In this document: positions 12,497 to 24,880 of the stretch, piece by piece
How the letters are laid out: each line of letters begins with the position of its first letter
Position numbering within the stretch: the stretch's first letter is position 1
From: Magnolia sinica
Lineage: Eukaryota > Streptophyta > Magnoliopsida > Magnoliales > Magnoliaceae
Assembly: GCF_029962835.1 (NCBI RefSeq)
Contig: NC_080581.1
Span: 19,544,001-19,608,000 of the forward strand
Length of the DNA: 64,000 nt
Direction of reading: 5' to 3'
Notes under the pieces: model-generated
Told to the model about the DNA's origin: nothing
Seen by the model: the letters and a program-made list of their open reading frames with translations, nothing else
Database searches by the model: none
Made by a program: the position numbers and the translations under genes

Positions 12497-13002
12497 TCTA
12501 TGCGGTCGAGCTATGTGGGCCCCACCATGATGTATGTCGAACATCAACACCGTGCATTTGATGGGTCCCCTTTAAATTATGGGATATCCCAAAAATCAGC
12601 CATATACGGAACTCAGGTGGGCCATACCATCTAAAATCATGTGAAGACATGCCTAAAACATATAAAAGCAGTTGGTGGGGCCCACCTGAAATTTGCATGC
12701 GTCTGAAACTTGGTTTGATCCCTCATCTAAGTGGGATACATAATGGATGGGCTGAATTTGTGAACCACATCTTGTTGGGCCCAATAAATGAATTATGAAT
12801 GTTTTATTGGAAGGGTAACCCCTCCTAACTTCTGTATGTGGTATGGCCCACGAAAGTCACGGATTGACTTGAATTTTAAGCCCAAGGCCCACCGTGGAAT
12901 GGTGCATCTGATTGATAAGGTAGATGTTCAACACGCATCACGGTGAGGCCCACACAGCTCAACCTCAAGGGAAGTTCGAATGAGCTCAACCACATAGAAC
13001 CT
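12493..13002. mobile_element. 510-bp MITE inserted in a (TA)n tract
   Basis: Ends are inverted repeats: left AGGTTCTATGCGGTCGAGCT, right (reverse complement) AGGTTCTATGTGGTTGAGCT, 18 of 20 matching. Both sides are (TA)n, which resembles the microsatellite-targeting Micron elements known from rice, although no sequence relation to them is claimed. The interior carries the GGGCCCACCATGATGTATG core and is homologous, in reverse orientation, to about 15960-16290. No coding capacity. Confidence 0.85.
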
Positions 13003-13026
13003 ATATATATATATATATATATATAT

Positions 13027-13077
13027 AGGTTCTATGCGGTTGAGCTCATTTGAACTTCCCTTGAGGTTGAGCTGTGG
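13027..13077. mobile_element. Truncated second copy of the same MITE, inverted
   Basis: Begins AGGTTCTATGCGGTTGAGCT straight after the second (TA)n tract. It matches the reverse complement of the right end of the first copy for about 50 bp, then switches abruptly into the inverted-arm structure at about 13078. Confidence 0.8.
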
Positions 13078-13772
13078 TAATGCTCACACACAACTAATTG
13101 GATGTCTAACTAGCTACCTAATTTCAAGGCTACTTGATGTAATTAAATGTTGCCTAGATAACAGATATTTCAAAGGAAAGATGAGTTTTCCACTTCAATA
13201 GGCCCCACTATGTGGTGTTAATGTTTAATCCACCCCAATCATCAAGTGTGGGACCACATTTTATTCCTAGGGTCCAAAAATTAGCCTAGGCCGTGGTTCA
13301 GGTAGACTACAAGATTGGACATCGTGTACATAAAAATCACACCCTTAAAATTGTTTCTCATGGTGTGGCCCACTTGAATCACGTATGGACTACATTTTGG
13401 GCCTCATGCATAGCTTCTTTTTTTTTTTGTAATTTAATGGTTAAAGTGGATTTTACATGTTCATCACGGTGGGCCCGATAGAAATCAACAGTGGATGTCT
13501 CTATTTCGACAATTTTCACTGGTATGGCCCACTTGAATAACGGAGCAACTTGACTTTTCCATTGGACCCAGCATAGGGTTTCACATCTAATGGTCGGAGT
13601 GGATCTCATGTGTACATTACGATAGGCCTCGTGAAAAATAAAAGGAGTCTTCCTTCTCACTGTGCTTAGAATCCCATAAATTTTGGGGACTTTGATTGTT
13701 GAACATGTTTCGTGGCCAAAAAGTATCGTGGATGCAAGGGAGTCCTGTGTTAACATGGCTAAGTGTTGTGAC

Positions 13773-15530
13773 TGTCACGCCCCAAACTCAGAAACCGGGC
13801 TCACAAAATTCCCGATCGCCTAATCCGGCGCCGACAGCCTCCGTAGAACCCCGTTCTCGGATCCCGATACCCATTCACCAGGTTCCGATCCTGGGATACT
13901 ACAAGGAGGGTTTCAAATCATCAGTCTGATTTATAATGAGCATAACAAAAGCATAACCCACAGACAATAACCACAAGAACACCACCACAAAATCCACTAT
14001 GAACAAAAACTTTTTAGTACAATGCGACAGAAAGGAAAAATACAATGCAATAAAAGAAACGAAACTCCAGAAGCTCGGTTGCAAGCTCCAACTACAGTGA
14101 GACTAGGGCTGCGACTGCGTCCTGGTGTCACCTGCACGTATCAATCGTGCATAAGCTTATGGAAAGCTTAGAGGGTGGTGTAAGTGTGTGCGCAATATAA
14201 ACGTGCTCAAAATGCAAGGTCAGAGAGATGCGGAATCATGGTGATGAGTACATGAATGCAATTAGCTGTACGAAGGCTATGCGGTGCAAGATATGAATGT
14301 TATCGGCCATAATACAGCCATGTGATGCGAGATGCAACTCAAGCATGTCAATCCTCATCATGTATCGGTACAGTTCTCATTCTAGATAATCACCGGGGTT
14401 TAGTACACTCCAAGTGGCACTGCAGCTCTCCTAGCCGCATAGTCCAAGTGAGAGTAAGAAACTTCACTATCCGCCTAGCCAATAGTCTGCCAATACCTAT
14501 CCGGCACGTCGATAGCGGACCCATTCGCGAGCTGGTCAAACTCAGCCTAGTATTGCCCCCTACCCTCGGGCGAGTAAGGCCACACTCCTTTTCAACCGAC
14601 CACGACACAGTGGGAGACGCGGCCTCCTGGTATTCGGCCCTCATGCGCTCGTATATCCACTCGGTCTCGACGTTGGAGTCATCCTCTGGTACCATCGGGT
14701 TTAGGGATTTTCACCCAGAGATATCTATGGCGCCCGTATGCTAAAACTAAATATTTTCAGTATCCAATCCTGTCATCCACGATGTGTCTATGGAGGCTAT
14801 GGCCCTGATGTCGCTAGGGCATACAGTAACTACAATCATACAAATGCAAGTGCATGAGTCACACTATCAGTCATGCAACAGTCCTGTATATACCATGCAC
14901 TTATATGAGGCAACTCCGCCTATCAGGGAGCCCATAAACAGTCTATCCAAAGGTATATGCTATGATCGGTCACCCTCACATCAGGCATACATATGGTGCG
15001 AATGATCATGAATCATGGATCTAAACTAAACATGTATAAAGAGATGGGCTCTAGGTATAATGGAGATGGCCCTAGACGGCCCACTTGCCATAATTATGGG
15101 CCTATCAGTGAGCCTTAGGGAGAGTTATAATGCGGACATTTAACCAACATTATCCGTTCAATGTGGACATCAAACCAACATTGCTCCCAAGGCACTGTCG
15201 CTATAAGGGTCAACACATAAATCATGAAATGGGCCTCATGTACATCCCATTGGGCCTCTAATACATCAAATGGGCCTCATGCATGGGTCTCGTATACATA
15301 TATCAAGGTAGGCCTCAATGACGGGCCACAAATGCATCCACATGGGCCTAGTCACATGGGCCTGCATACATCACAATGGGCCTCATAAAATGGGCCTTAA
15401 ATTATCTTCAAAATGGATAGATAGTTGGATGAAACACATGCATCATGATGGAGCCCACTCTAATGGAGGGTATGGTTTACAACACATACATCAGTGGGTC
15501 CCATGAGGGACTTATCATAATGTTTATTTC
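13773..15530 (+). mobile_element. Del/Tekay-like LTR (fossil), right border uncertain
   Basis: Starts TGTCACGCCCC at 13773 and is homologous over at least 430 bp to the inverse of 1-501. Its body (14380-14760) shows the same kind of sequence as 23380-23640 and 53850-53960, other members of this LTR group. No coding domain is seen, so it is either a lone LTR or a fragment. The right border could not be placed; the sequence grades into the tandem array at 15535. Confidence 0.6.
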
Positions 15531-15534
15531 CCAT

Positions 15535-15850
15535 CCAACCCATTGTTAAGGTCATTCAGACCGGGGCCCACAGTAATGTTTATTTTCCAAGCAACCTAGG
15601 GCCCAACATAATGTTTATTTTCCAACCAACTGTTCATATGGTCATGTGGACCCGGGTAGGGCCCACTACAATATTTATTTATCACCCAATCTATTCATAA
15701 GGTCACGTGGGCCTGGATAGGGCCCACTGTGCTATTCATTTGACATCCAAACTATTCGTAAGGTCACGTGAGCCTGGATAGGGCCCACTGAAATATTTAT
15801 TTCCCATACAACCTGTTAATGGGGGGTTGGGTGGGCCAAGGGCCCACTGA
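15535..15850 (+). repeat. Degenerate tandem array, unit about 60 bp
   Basis: About five units, each running GGGCCCACTGNAATRTTTATTT, then a CCAACC/CCAAAC phrase, then TAAGGTCACGTGGGCCTGG. The phrase 'GGTCACGTGRGCCTGGATAGGGCCCACTG' is nearly identical in two neighbouring units (15700-15730, 15761-15790). Confidence 0.8.
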
Positions 15851-15949
15851 AATGTTTAGCCACGAGGTGGAGGGGCCCACCGTAATGTTATTTTTTTTAT
15901 TTTATTATTTTTTTTTTTTTTTGTGCACCCGTTCTGGACGAGGCCCCAC

Positions 15950-16290
15950 GGTAAGGTTTATTTGTCATTTGATGAGGCCACCTAACCTAGGGCCCACTGT
16001 GATGTGGTCCATGGATCCAGCCCACCCATTAGGTGAGTCCCACCTAGTTGACGGTCCAAACCAAGTTTTAGCAACGTTCAAAACTCAGGTAGGCCCCACC
16101 AAGTGATTTTATATGTTTTGGCGCGTCTTCACATGATTTTAAATGGTATGGCCCACCTGAGTTTCGTATAAGGCTGATTTTCGGGGTGGACGGCTGGTCC
16201 AAGGGGACCCAGCAAATGCACGATGTGAATGGTCTAAACGCATCGAAGTGGGACCCACAGCTGGGGCTGTGAGCCCCAGTCCGTCCGTCC
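15950..16290 (-). mobile_element. Partial relative of the (TA)n-targeting MITE
   Basis: The reverse complement of 12515-12740 aligns here: shared landmarks are AAACCAAGTTT, TTTATATGTTTTGG, GTCTTCACATGATTTTA and ATGGTATGGCCCACCTGAGTT. The GGTTCTATG termini are missing. Confidence 0.75.
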
Positions 16291-16709
16291 GTCCACGGCT
16301 GGCGCGGTGGCAGCAGCAGCGTCAGCGCTGCTGTCTCCCCTCTCTTTTTTTTTCTTTTTTTTTTTTTTGAAAAGCAGTTTTTTTGCGGATTTTCATAGTC
16401 GCAGCCCGCATCCACAAGATCTACTCCAGCCATGGGTCCCTGTGGCTTGATACAAGCCCATAGAGTCCAATATTGGGCTATTTTTAATATACAGGGGCGT
16501 CAGGGAGTAAACCGAAGGTAGGAACACTGTTTCCTATGGTATGGCCCGCCAAGGAAGGGGATCAACTTCATTTTTCGGCTCAACGCCTAAAATGAGATGG
16601 GGAACAACATGGACGGCTTGGATTTTACATATACATCAAGGTGGGGCCTGCATGAGTGGCCCACCACTCCCCTTCTCTGTTTTTTTTTAAAATAAGGTAT
16701 TGTTTGCAA

Positions 16710-16735
16710 CGTCCAGCGTCCAGGGACGCTGGACG
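16710..16735. repeat. Perfect 12-bp inverted repeat
   Basis: CGTCCAGCGTCC, two-base spacer AG, then GGACGCTGGACG. No element boundaries were recognised around it. Confidence 0.95.
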
Positions 16736-16779
16736 ATTTACAACTCTCATCATTGTGGTGGGTCCCACGTAGACATGGC

Positions 16780-17090
16780 CCACCACTATATATGCATATA
16801 CTTATAATATATCTTATATTATATATATATAATACATATTATATTATATATATATTATATATATTATATAAAATATACACATATAAATATATATACATAT
16901 ATACATATATATGTATATAAAGATGCATTGGACCCATCCAAACAGTGGATGGTGTGGATCATCACCTGTAATAGAGTGGGCCACACCGTCTGATGTAGAT
17001 GGACGGAGTAGATGTAACACATATTGGTGGGATCCACACCATTATAAAGAAAGAGAGAAAGAGAGAGATAGAGAGAGACATACGGTGTGA
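16780..17090. other. AT low-complexity tract and GA tract
   Basis: 16785-16920 is a TATA-rich low-complexity stretch; 17045-17080 is a short GA-rich run. No gene is visible between 16300 and 17300. Confidence 0.8.
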
Positions 17091-17299
17091 TTGAGGAACC
17101 CCGCCACTATGGGCCCTCTTGATTAAATCACATACATCCAAATGGGTCCCACCAACAAGTGGGCCCTAAAATTTAAAAAAAATGACAAATCACCCACCTT
17201 ATCTTCCTTCTCCTTGCTCCCTTGGACTCCTTAGCTCCTTACCTTCACTTTTAATGGAGGTTGATGAAAGATGAATGGTTGAGATTGGAGATGAGAGGG

Positions 17300-17760
17300 T
17301 GGGCCACAGTGACCCCCACCGTGATGTATGTGTTATATCCATACAACCTATCCACTTGCCAATATCATTTTAGGACACTAGCTCAAAAACTATGAAGATC
17401 TTAAACTCAAATGGACCACACCACAGAAAGCAATAGTGATTGAATGCCTACCATTGGAAATATTTTAGGCGCAATAAAAGTTTTGAATCAGAAGTTGGAT
17501 CAAGCTAATATTTCTGTTTTCCCATTATCTAAGTGCGTACGTGTGACCTTGTCAACAGGTTGAATGGAAAGTAAAAATTATTGTGGGCACTAGCAAGTTT
17601 TTAATGGTAGGCATTCAATATGCACTGTTCGTTATGGTGTGGTCCACTTGTGATTTGGATCTTCTTTATTTTTAGGATCGTACAGTAAAATGATATGTAA
17701 AAACTGATGAACGGGGTGGATATGATGTACATACATTAAGGTGGGCCTTACAGTTAGAAA
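17300..17760. mobile_element. Foldback MITE of the GGGCCCACC family
   Basis: The two halves are inverted relative to each other. The left half begins CCCACCGTGATGTATGTG with a 'CATTTTAGGACACTAGCTCAAAAACT' equivalent; the right half ends GGATATGATGTACATACAT-AAGGTGGGCC. Central phrases around 'AATGCCTACCATTGGAAAT' and 'TTTTTAATGGTAGGCATTCAAT' mirror each other. No coding capacity. Relatives lie at 19960-20540, 44840-45110, 52140-52500 and 54540-54770. Confidence 0.75.
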
Positions 17761-18376
17761 AAATTCTAATGCAGTGCTACCCGTGTAAAACCTGATTATC
17801 TACATTATTTTCGGGAAGGTGAAACTTATATGGGAACTAACATTCGCAATGTTATAGCCTGCCCTTCATTTTTTAAGTGCCCCATGATGATGTATGAGTG
17901 AGATCCACTGTAACCATGAGATGTGAAATTTTATGTTGGGCTCAGAGCCAAAAATCATGCTGATATGTGGTTCAAGTGGGTCGTACTAATGAAAACAATT
18001 GAGAGAGACATACACCCTTTAATTTTACATGGCCCATCATAATGATCATGTGAAATTCAGTCGAACCATTAGATACCACACAAAAACATTGGCCCTAGAC
18101 CCAAAAAGCAAGCCCATACACGATTCAACGGCCACACCAAGAGAAATAGTTTAGAGGGTGATTTTTTTCATGCATACTATTTCCAATCGAGTAGTCTACT
18201 TAAACTATGGATAAGACTGATTTTTAGGCCATGGGTTTATCATAGGGTAACACACCGATGGTTGGGTGGATTTCAAATTTATGCTATGACAAGGCCCATC
18301 TAAGCTAACAATTCCTTTTCCTCGAAATAACTTTCACCAAAGACATTTACTGACATTAATTTCTCCTTAAATGAGG

Positions 18377-18403
18377 CAACTAGTTGGACAGTCCAACTAG
18401 TTG
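18377..18403. repeat. Perfect palindrome near the right end of the inverted-arm structure
   Basis: CAACTAGTTGGAC, a single A, then GTCCAACTAGTTG. The left arm has a decayed version (about 13090-13118). Such terminal palindromes may serve as recognition sites, which is inference. Confidence 0.95.
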
Positions 18404-18420
18404 TATGTGAACATTTCTCA

Positions 18421-19803
18421 TACACACACACACACACAAACACTGGAGGTTGAGTTTTTTCTCTTTATGAATATATGAAGATTAAATTGAGGTGATTAAG
18501 TTACAAGATTATTTTTGATAAATTCATACATTTGAGTATAAAAGTGAATCGCTTCTTATGAGATAAGAACTAAATATTTAAAATAATCAGTAAAACAATA
18601 AATGGCATAGGACCATATAATGTGCAACCAGTTATTATTCTTACAAACATTGAAAGGATTATATGTGTAGCTTTAATGGTTCCGTTAACTAGGATAATGT
18701 AGTTTAAGACATTCCTCACTATATACCTTGATGAACTTTGACCAGTCTCACTAAGTTAAGGTTTAAGTCCAAAAGACATATTTATTTATATATTAAACTT
18801 TTCTAAATACAAAAGAAATTTTTTGTCTTTCTAAGGTTCTAAAAATAGTAGGAATTATATGAGACATATTTGAAACAAGTATGGAATTGTTGCATATGTT
18901 TCAAATTTATAATGTGTGTTTATCATGTATCTTATGAACTAAGTTAATATGATACATGTATCTTTATTATGACACATACATGTATCCACCAATGGATGCA
19001 TGGATGCATCTTTTCATAATCACTCATACATGTATCTATCGATAGATGCATCGATGTATCTATCTCATTAACTTCATTCATGTATATATCATAATAAACT
19101 TTTCATCAAATATTACTTAAAGTCTATAGAAATCTAAATATTATCCCATTTAGAGGACATACAAATATTATCTTCTCATTCTTCTTTCTTTGAGTTTCTT
19201 TTAGTCTTGAGTAATGTTAAAAATACGATAATTTATCTTCCTCGTGGTGTAAACAAATAATAGACACTATTCTAATACTGAGATCAAATACAAACTCTAC
19301 GAGGGTCTGAGCTTGGTTGAATTTCTGGGACAATATGCAATAACATCGTTACACCATTTGGGATGCTTAAACTATCTTTAAGAACCAGCATTGCAGTACA
19401 CCTCTAGGTCAAAAATTTTCAAGTGGGTCATTCACTGAACAACAAAACTAATTGTGTAGACACCATACTTGACAACGGAATAATCGATCATGCCAGATCA
19501 GAATGATCATTTCTCACATGAATTATTCCAAACCATACATATTGTCAAAGTCTGCATAAGTTTATATAAGTTAGCCAAAGTCTTTATACCAGAATACCCC
19601 CAACCCAAATCTTGATCAAACCTATCCAAACCTCATAATAAGGTTAGATTGGTCATCTAGTGGTAATCGAAATCCCATTTCTGTTGGCACATTTTCTCCT
19701 CAGAAGTTGTCAAGTGTCCCTGTAATCAATGACTAATCAATTAAATGTCTGAATTTGGTTAAAAATCACTAAAAAAAAAAATTGAATTTTCATTTTTTTA
19801 TGA
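18421..19803. other. AT-rich intergenic stretch
   Basis: Starts with a short (CA)n run (18421-18440). At 18930-19090 there is a loose repetition of ATACATGTATC and GATGCATC phrases. No gene, RNA or element ends seen. Confidence 0.6.
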
Positions 19804-19811
19804 CAACTTAG

Positions 19812-20742
19812 TAGAGCTGGGCACAATCCAACCCGATCCGACTGGAATCGAAGGCCGGATCAAGTTGGCCCACTCAGATCCGACCGTACATTGATTCGAG
19901 TTCGGGTCAATGGTCAATCCGGACTAATTCGATCTGCATAATGTTCATTCAATACTATTTCCCGTAATGTTGTCCACTTGAGATTGGGATATACCTTATT
20001 TTAAAATTTAATACCATAAAATTTTTTAGAAAAATAGATGGACGATATGGATGAAATAAAGACATCATGGTGGGGTCCACAGAGCACTGACCAACAACCA
20101 TTGGCTGGTGGCAGGGGCAGTAGCCAATCCGTCTCCTCAGTCCTCTTAGCTGGTGCCTCGAGCACGGGTTCTGACTCCTGACACTCTGACAGTGTATTAA
20201 CGTGAGGAAGCGAATGGGCAGGTGTACCATGCACCAGTCGGTGCATTGACGTCAGCAAGTTCTATGTGTTATATCCAAACCGTCCATCCATTTGGTGGGC
20301 TCATCTTAAGGCTTGAGCCGAAAATATGACAGATCTAAAGATCAAGTGGACCACGCTGTAAAAGGCAGTGGGGGGTTGAATGTCTACCATTGAAACTCTT
20401 TTAGGGGTCAGAAGTTTCGGATCAATATGAAATTTGTTTTTCCTCTTCATCCATGTAATTGTGACCTTATTAACAAATTGGATGGAAAATAAACGTTATG
20501 GTGGGCCCTATGAATTTTTTAATGGTGAAAATCATAATTTTTTTATTTTTTTAAATTTTTCAAAAAATAAAAATAAAATAGAAGGCTCGATCTGAACCGT
20601 ACCCAATCTGATCTGACTCGGTTTCCTTGACCGAGTCGGACTCAGTCCCGGATTGGATTGAGTTCAGGTTAGTTCATTAAAAATTTCAGACCGAGTCGAG
20701 TTGGACCCAATCTGGTCCGACTCGACTCGATGCCCACCTCTA
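19812..20742. mobile_element. 931-bp hAT-type MITE with intact 8-bp target duplication
   Basis: Ends TAGAGCTGGGCAC and (reverse complement of right end) TAGAGGTGGGCAT. The flanks are exactly CAACTTAG on both sides (19804-19811, 20743-20750). The 8-bp duplication and YAGRG-type ends fit hAT. Both subterminal parts are rich in ACTCGACTCG/CGAGTCGG motifs. The centre (about 19960-20540) is a member of the GGGCCCACC foldback family, apparently inserted within it. No transposase. Confidence 0.9.
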
Positions 20743-20994
20743 CAACTTAGTTATAAGATCATTTTCTTAATTAATTGATTTTCTAATAATCTCTCTCATA
20801 TCACTTTTTTTATTTATTTATCAAATCCTTAAAGGAAAATTATTCAACTCTTTTACCATTAACATTCACCCAAATTACTAAGCCAACCGCCCTAACTAAG
20901 TAATAATGAGATACCATGTGTTTAAGGGCTTCTAAGAACCAATTATAATAAGGCACATGTCATGCACTTACTTTAAAATAACCAAAATGTCATA

Positions 20995-21085
20995 CCCTTC
21001 ACTATAAATACCCCTTACCCCTCTCATAACATAATCCACAACACAACACTACGATACCAAGCCTTGAAGACATCATATAGATTAA
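20995..21085 (+). promoter_or_regulatory. Possible orphan plant core promoter and leader
   Basis: CTATAAATACCCC at 21003-21015 is a good TATA box in plant context. It is followed by a CA-rich leader-like run (ATAACATAATCCACAACACAAC, about 21025-21046). No reading frame follows because a PIF-type MITE begins at 21086. Could be a chance match. Confidence 0.35.
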
Positions 21086-22486
21086 GGGCTTGTTTGGCAT
21101 AAAGGATTAGACTACAATAAAAGGGATGGATTTCACCTTTTGTATTAAATACACCTGGCAGGCAATTCTTTAATAAATTCATGGGAGACAACCTATTCTA
21201 GTTCATGTTTATGCCATCCCCTATATGGTATAAAGATGTGTTTTCATATCATACCACATTTGGTATAATATGGAACACAACTTACATATCCAACAACGAT
21301 GTTTGGAAACAACTGACTTGATTTGTTGAGAAATAGTCCTGCTATTATACATTGTATTGTGTTTAAATTGGATTGAAATAAAACAAAAATAAAAAAAACA
21401 ACAGAACATGGTCTCAACTACCTTTAGGAGAACAATAGAAGGTGATAATCAAATCACACAATGTACACAAACTTAATCCAATCATATATATTTTGATTGT
21501 GAGAAGTTCTAAAAAGATCATACTTTTTTGTTTTCTGCAAAAAAGAAGGAATGTCTTAAACGGAAATCGAAGCCTTAATTTTTTGCTTTGGATGATGAGA
21601 ATGTTGATTCTGCGGCATACATTCCACCAAGTTTGTGACCAACAAAATATTACACAATGAAAATGTGGTAGTCGTAACTAGAAATTATGAGAATGTCTAG
21701 ATAAAAAAAGAGGAACATCAACAAAATTCTTACTTGATGGAAGGGAAAAGCAAACACTATGTACAATATGTAGCTTCAACATAGTCTCACAAGCTGAAGG
21801 ACGTATTCCCCTAAAACCCCTATAAAAATTATAATTTTAAAAAAATGGAATGAAATTGAAAGGGTGAAACTGAGAGGTAATTTCGATTGCTTTCCCACAA
21901 TCAAGAGCCGTGAGTAGGGCATCATTACTTAGGAAATCTTTAATCCCCTATAGATAACATGTGGAAAACCTGGCCCTTTGTATCCAGATTTTATGATCTC
22001 ACATGCATCCTTATACTAATATTTCAAACCCTTTTAAGGCATATAAAACTGGATCTTACCATTTGCGGACTGACAGCACTCAATTTCTAGATGTAAAAGG
22101 TGAATTTATACTAGCTACTACCTCTATCGAGTAGGGTGTACGAAAAAGGAGGGAGATTGTCTCCCTTGTACCATCCAACTACAAGATTTGGATTCTCGAA
22201 TGACCTTTAAATCGAGTTTTGCAGAGAGCATCAATGAGGCTGCTGAATATCCCATGGATGGAGCTTTGAATCCTACGGTCATAATTGCGTATCCGACGTT
22301 GGATAAGATCGAATCTTATCTTGAGTAGCGAAATCCCTTAAGGGATGCGAGCGTCTTCTCACACGTGACTCGAGGCGAAGACCTATCTATCTATATTTTT
22401 CACCAAATGACATGGTGTATTGACTTCTTCCCCAATCCCTCATATTATCGCTTAACCCCATCTAATCCATTGTACCAAAAAGGCCC
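21086..22486. mobile_element. 1.4-kb PIF/Harbinger (Tourist)-type non-autonomous element
   Basis: Ends GGGCTTGTTTGGCATAAAGG and (reverse complement) GGGCCTTTTTGGTACAATGG, both followed by ATTAG. The flanks are TAA on both sides (21083-21085, 22487-22489), the usual 3-bp duplication for this superfamily. The ends resemble the GGGCCTGTTTGG ends of plant Tourist elements. I see no transposase or DDE domain in the interior; the small frames are not coding-like. Confidence 0.85.
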
Positions 22487-22492
22487 TAAGGG

Positions 22493-22496
<4 letters not shown>

Positions 22497-22529
<33 letters not shown>
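22497..22529. repeat. (CT)n microsatellite
   Basis: About 16 CT units directly after the PIF-type element. Confidence 0.95.
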
Positions 22530-22532
<3 letters not shown>

Positions 22533-24497
22533 AAACTACCATCCCATAGGTTCTAAGTCCAAAGCTTTAAAGATCCGTGAATATCCTAGATATTAAGGGT
22601 GAAGTGCCTCCCTCTCTAAGATCACCCTCTTATAAGTTATGTGTAACACCCCGGATTTCCAAGGGCCGTGTAAGAATTCGGCTCCTGAATTCCCAGGTGC
22701 CATTTGTGCCCTAATGGGCTTAATATTTTAATTACATTTGGATGATCTCATAAACAATGGAGGATTTAGCAAGGCATGAAGCATAAGTACGTCATAACGC
22801 AGTATCAATTGCTACTAATTATAAAAATATAAAAACCACGAATCCAAAATCATCTAAATAGGGAACTAGTCCCACCCATACATGACCCAAAGCGACTAGA
22901 GCCCTGGTCCATACCCCGCGGTAGTCTGAACTCAAACTAAAAGGATTCGCTGAAAGTCTAGAAGCAGGGAAGCTCCTCTTCCTTATCCTTACTCACCTCC
23001 CTTGGCTTGTCGAGCTCCACCTCACCTGCATCTCATAAAGGGTCTGGTTGGTGTTTTAAAACACCGTCCCAGAGTGAGAGTGAGTAGCTAACTCAGTGGT
23101 TACTATTAGCCTTAAGTTATAACAAGCAGCAATTATATGATGAATTTAATGAAAGGCATACATTCACAGATCCCAAACTAGTTTTGTTAATGTATGTACA
23201 TGTATTATGATATGATGCATGACCTCGCAACAACACTCCCTTTATCGACTTTGTCTAATGATCGCGCATGATCAACACTACCTCATTATAACCTTAACTA
23301 CAGAGTCGCTAAATCCTAGATAATGCGATGCGTGAATAATGTTAGCCGAGTATTTAGTTAATTCCGTTCATCTAGCAGATTGAAAAAACTGGTACACCCC
23401 ACATATCATTGCCCTCAACTTGTTGCGAGGCTAAGACCTCTCAACGTGCGAGGTCAGGACCCCGCGATCCTTGATTCCATCGAGTTCTCCATCCCTAATT
23501 CAAGCACATGGGAAGTGCTGAGAAGAGGGATCACTCGCGGTCACTACGGGGAGGCTCGTCACCATAGCATAAGCAGACAGCTCAGACACAGTGTCCCATT
23601 CCACCATGCCTAACTCTCGAGTCAGTGGATCAGTTTTAGATGGTTATCAATGGGCTTCAGTGGTTGAAGGGTGTTCCAATGGTTAACAAACATGGTTGGT
23701 CAGTAAGTGGACTAGACCATTTGAGTTTAGGCGAGTACATGACGAACGACATTGGGTACAAGCGACCTATGTAGTCCAACTACTTTCACCCGTTCGCATC
23801 CGTCCAAATCTGTTGGTCTAACCATAGGATAGTCCTACCAACGGGACCACCTTCTCTCACCTCAATTCCTGAATAACGTAGGGATCTGATGGTATTCAAT
23901 AGCACTTCAACAAATTAGGGTTTATCATCTAGCACAAGTGATGTCAAGTAGTCATACATTAAACATATAAATTCAAGTTTCTCTATAAATGTGACTACAT
24001 GAAATTGCGGTAATGACCGCTTTAGTTGAAGTAGGAATATGCTAATATGTCCTAGAGGGGGGTGAATAGGAGTTTTTCAAATGTTTTATGATTATTTTAA
24101 AATCCTATCAAACCTATCCTGAGAAAATATTCATAAATCAGGATTTCTTCAAAGTAACTTTAATGGCTTCTAAGCCAATTAGAGGATCCAATCATAAAAC
24201 TAATTTAATGATAAACATGATGCAATTCAGAGTTTATGCTGGATGTAACTGTGTATGAAGTGTGATCAAATATGAAAGCATTTAATGAAATCACACAAGT
24301 AATCAAAGACAAATATCAATCACAAACACAGTCATTTTTATAGTGGTTCAACTACTTGTCTACTCCACTCCCGGTAACCACACTCAACCCTTGAGTGTAC
24401 CGAATTTCACTAAGGAGGTTTCACAACAGTTCACCTCAAACCCAAGGTTTCAAATCAGGTTCGACTTCATTCTTTACAACCTACACTGAGGCTAACT

Positions 24498-24880
24498 GTT
24501 TATGCTCTCACGAGCAAGGGTCAACACATAGCACCCGATTTTGGGCACACTGGCTAAGGATCCACTCAAGGAACCTCACTTGTTTATGCTCTCACGAGCA
24601 AGGGTCAACACAATGCACCCAACTTTTAGACCACCTTGGTCAAGGACCTACACAAAGGACCTAACGTTTATACTCTCCACAGAGTAAGGGTCAACACAAA
24701 GCACCCAATTTTAGGCACACTAGCCAAGGATCCACTCAAGGAACCTCACTTGTTTATGCTCCCACGAACAAGGGTCAACACAACGCATTTAACTTTTAGA
24801 CTACCTTGGTCAAGAACCTACACAAAGGACCTAATGTTTATGCTCTCCACAGAGAAAGGGTTAACACAAAGCACCCACCA
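24498..24880 (-). repeat. 84-bp tandem repeats in the LTR
   Basis: Five units, with starts near 24498, 24581, 24666, 24751 and 24835, each with TTTATGCTC...AGGGTCAACAC. Two unit types alternate, so the higher-order period is about 168 bp. The other LTR has the same array (starts near 32177, 32261, 32345, 32429). Confidence 0.9.

Larger units (their letters stand above)
13076..18420. mobile_element. 5.3-kb structure with long (about 580-bp) inverted terminal arms
   Basis: The left arm (13076 to about 13655) and the reverse complement of the right arm (about 17835-18420) align along their whole length with moderate divergence. Shared landmarks in order are CACANACAACTARTTGGA, AAAAATYAGNCT near the middle, TCATGGTGTGGCC / TCTTGGTGTGGCC, CACTTGAATCACGTATG / GTTGAATCGTGTATGG, and TTTCACATCTAATGGT / TTTCACATCTCATGGT. 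The 4.2-kb interior is mostly other repeats: an LTR from 13773, a tandem array and members of the GGGCCCACC family. No transposase was seen. It could be a foldback or Mutator-like element filled by later insertions, or two inverted copies of one repeat. No clear target duplication was found. Confidence 0.65.

Noticed and set aside
1-15530. The LTR pieces at 1-501 and 13773 as a pair of one element
   Set aside because: They are in opposite orientation, so they cannot be the two LTRs of one element.
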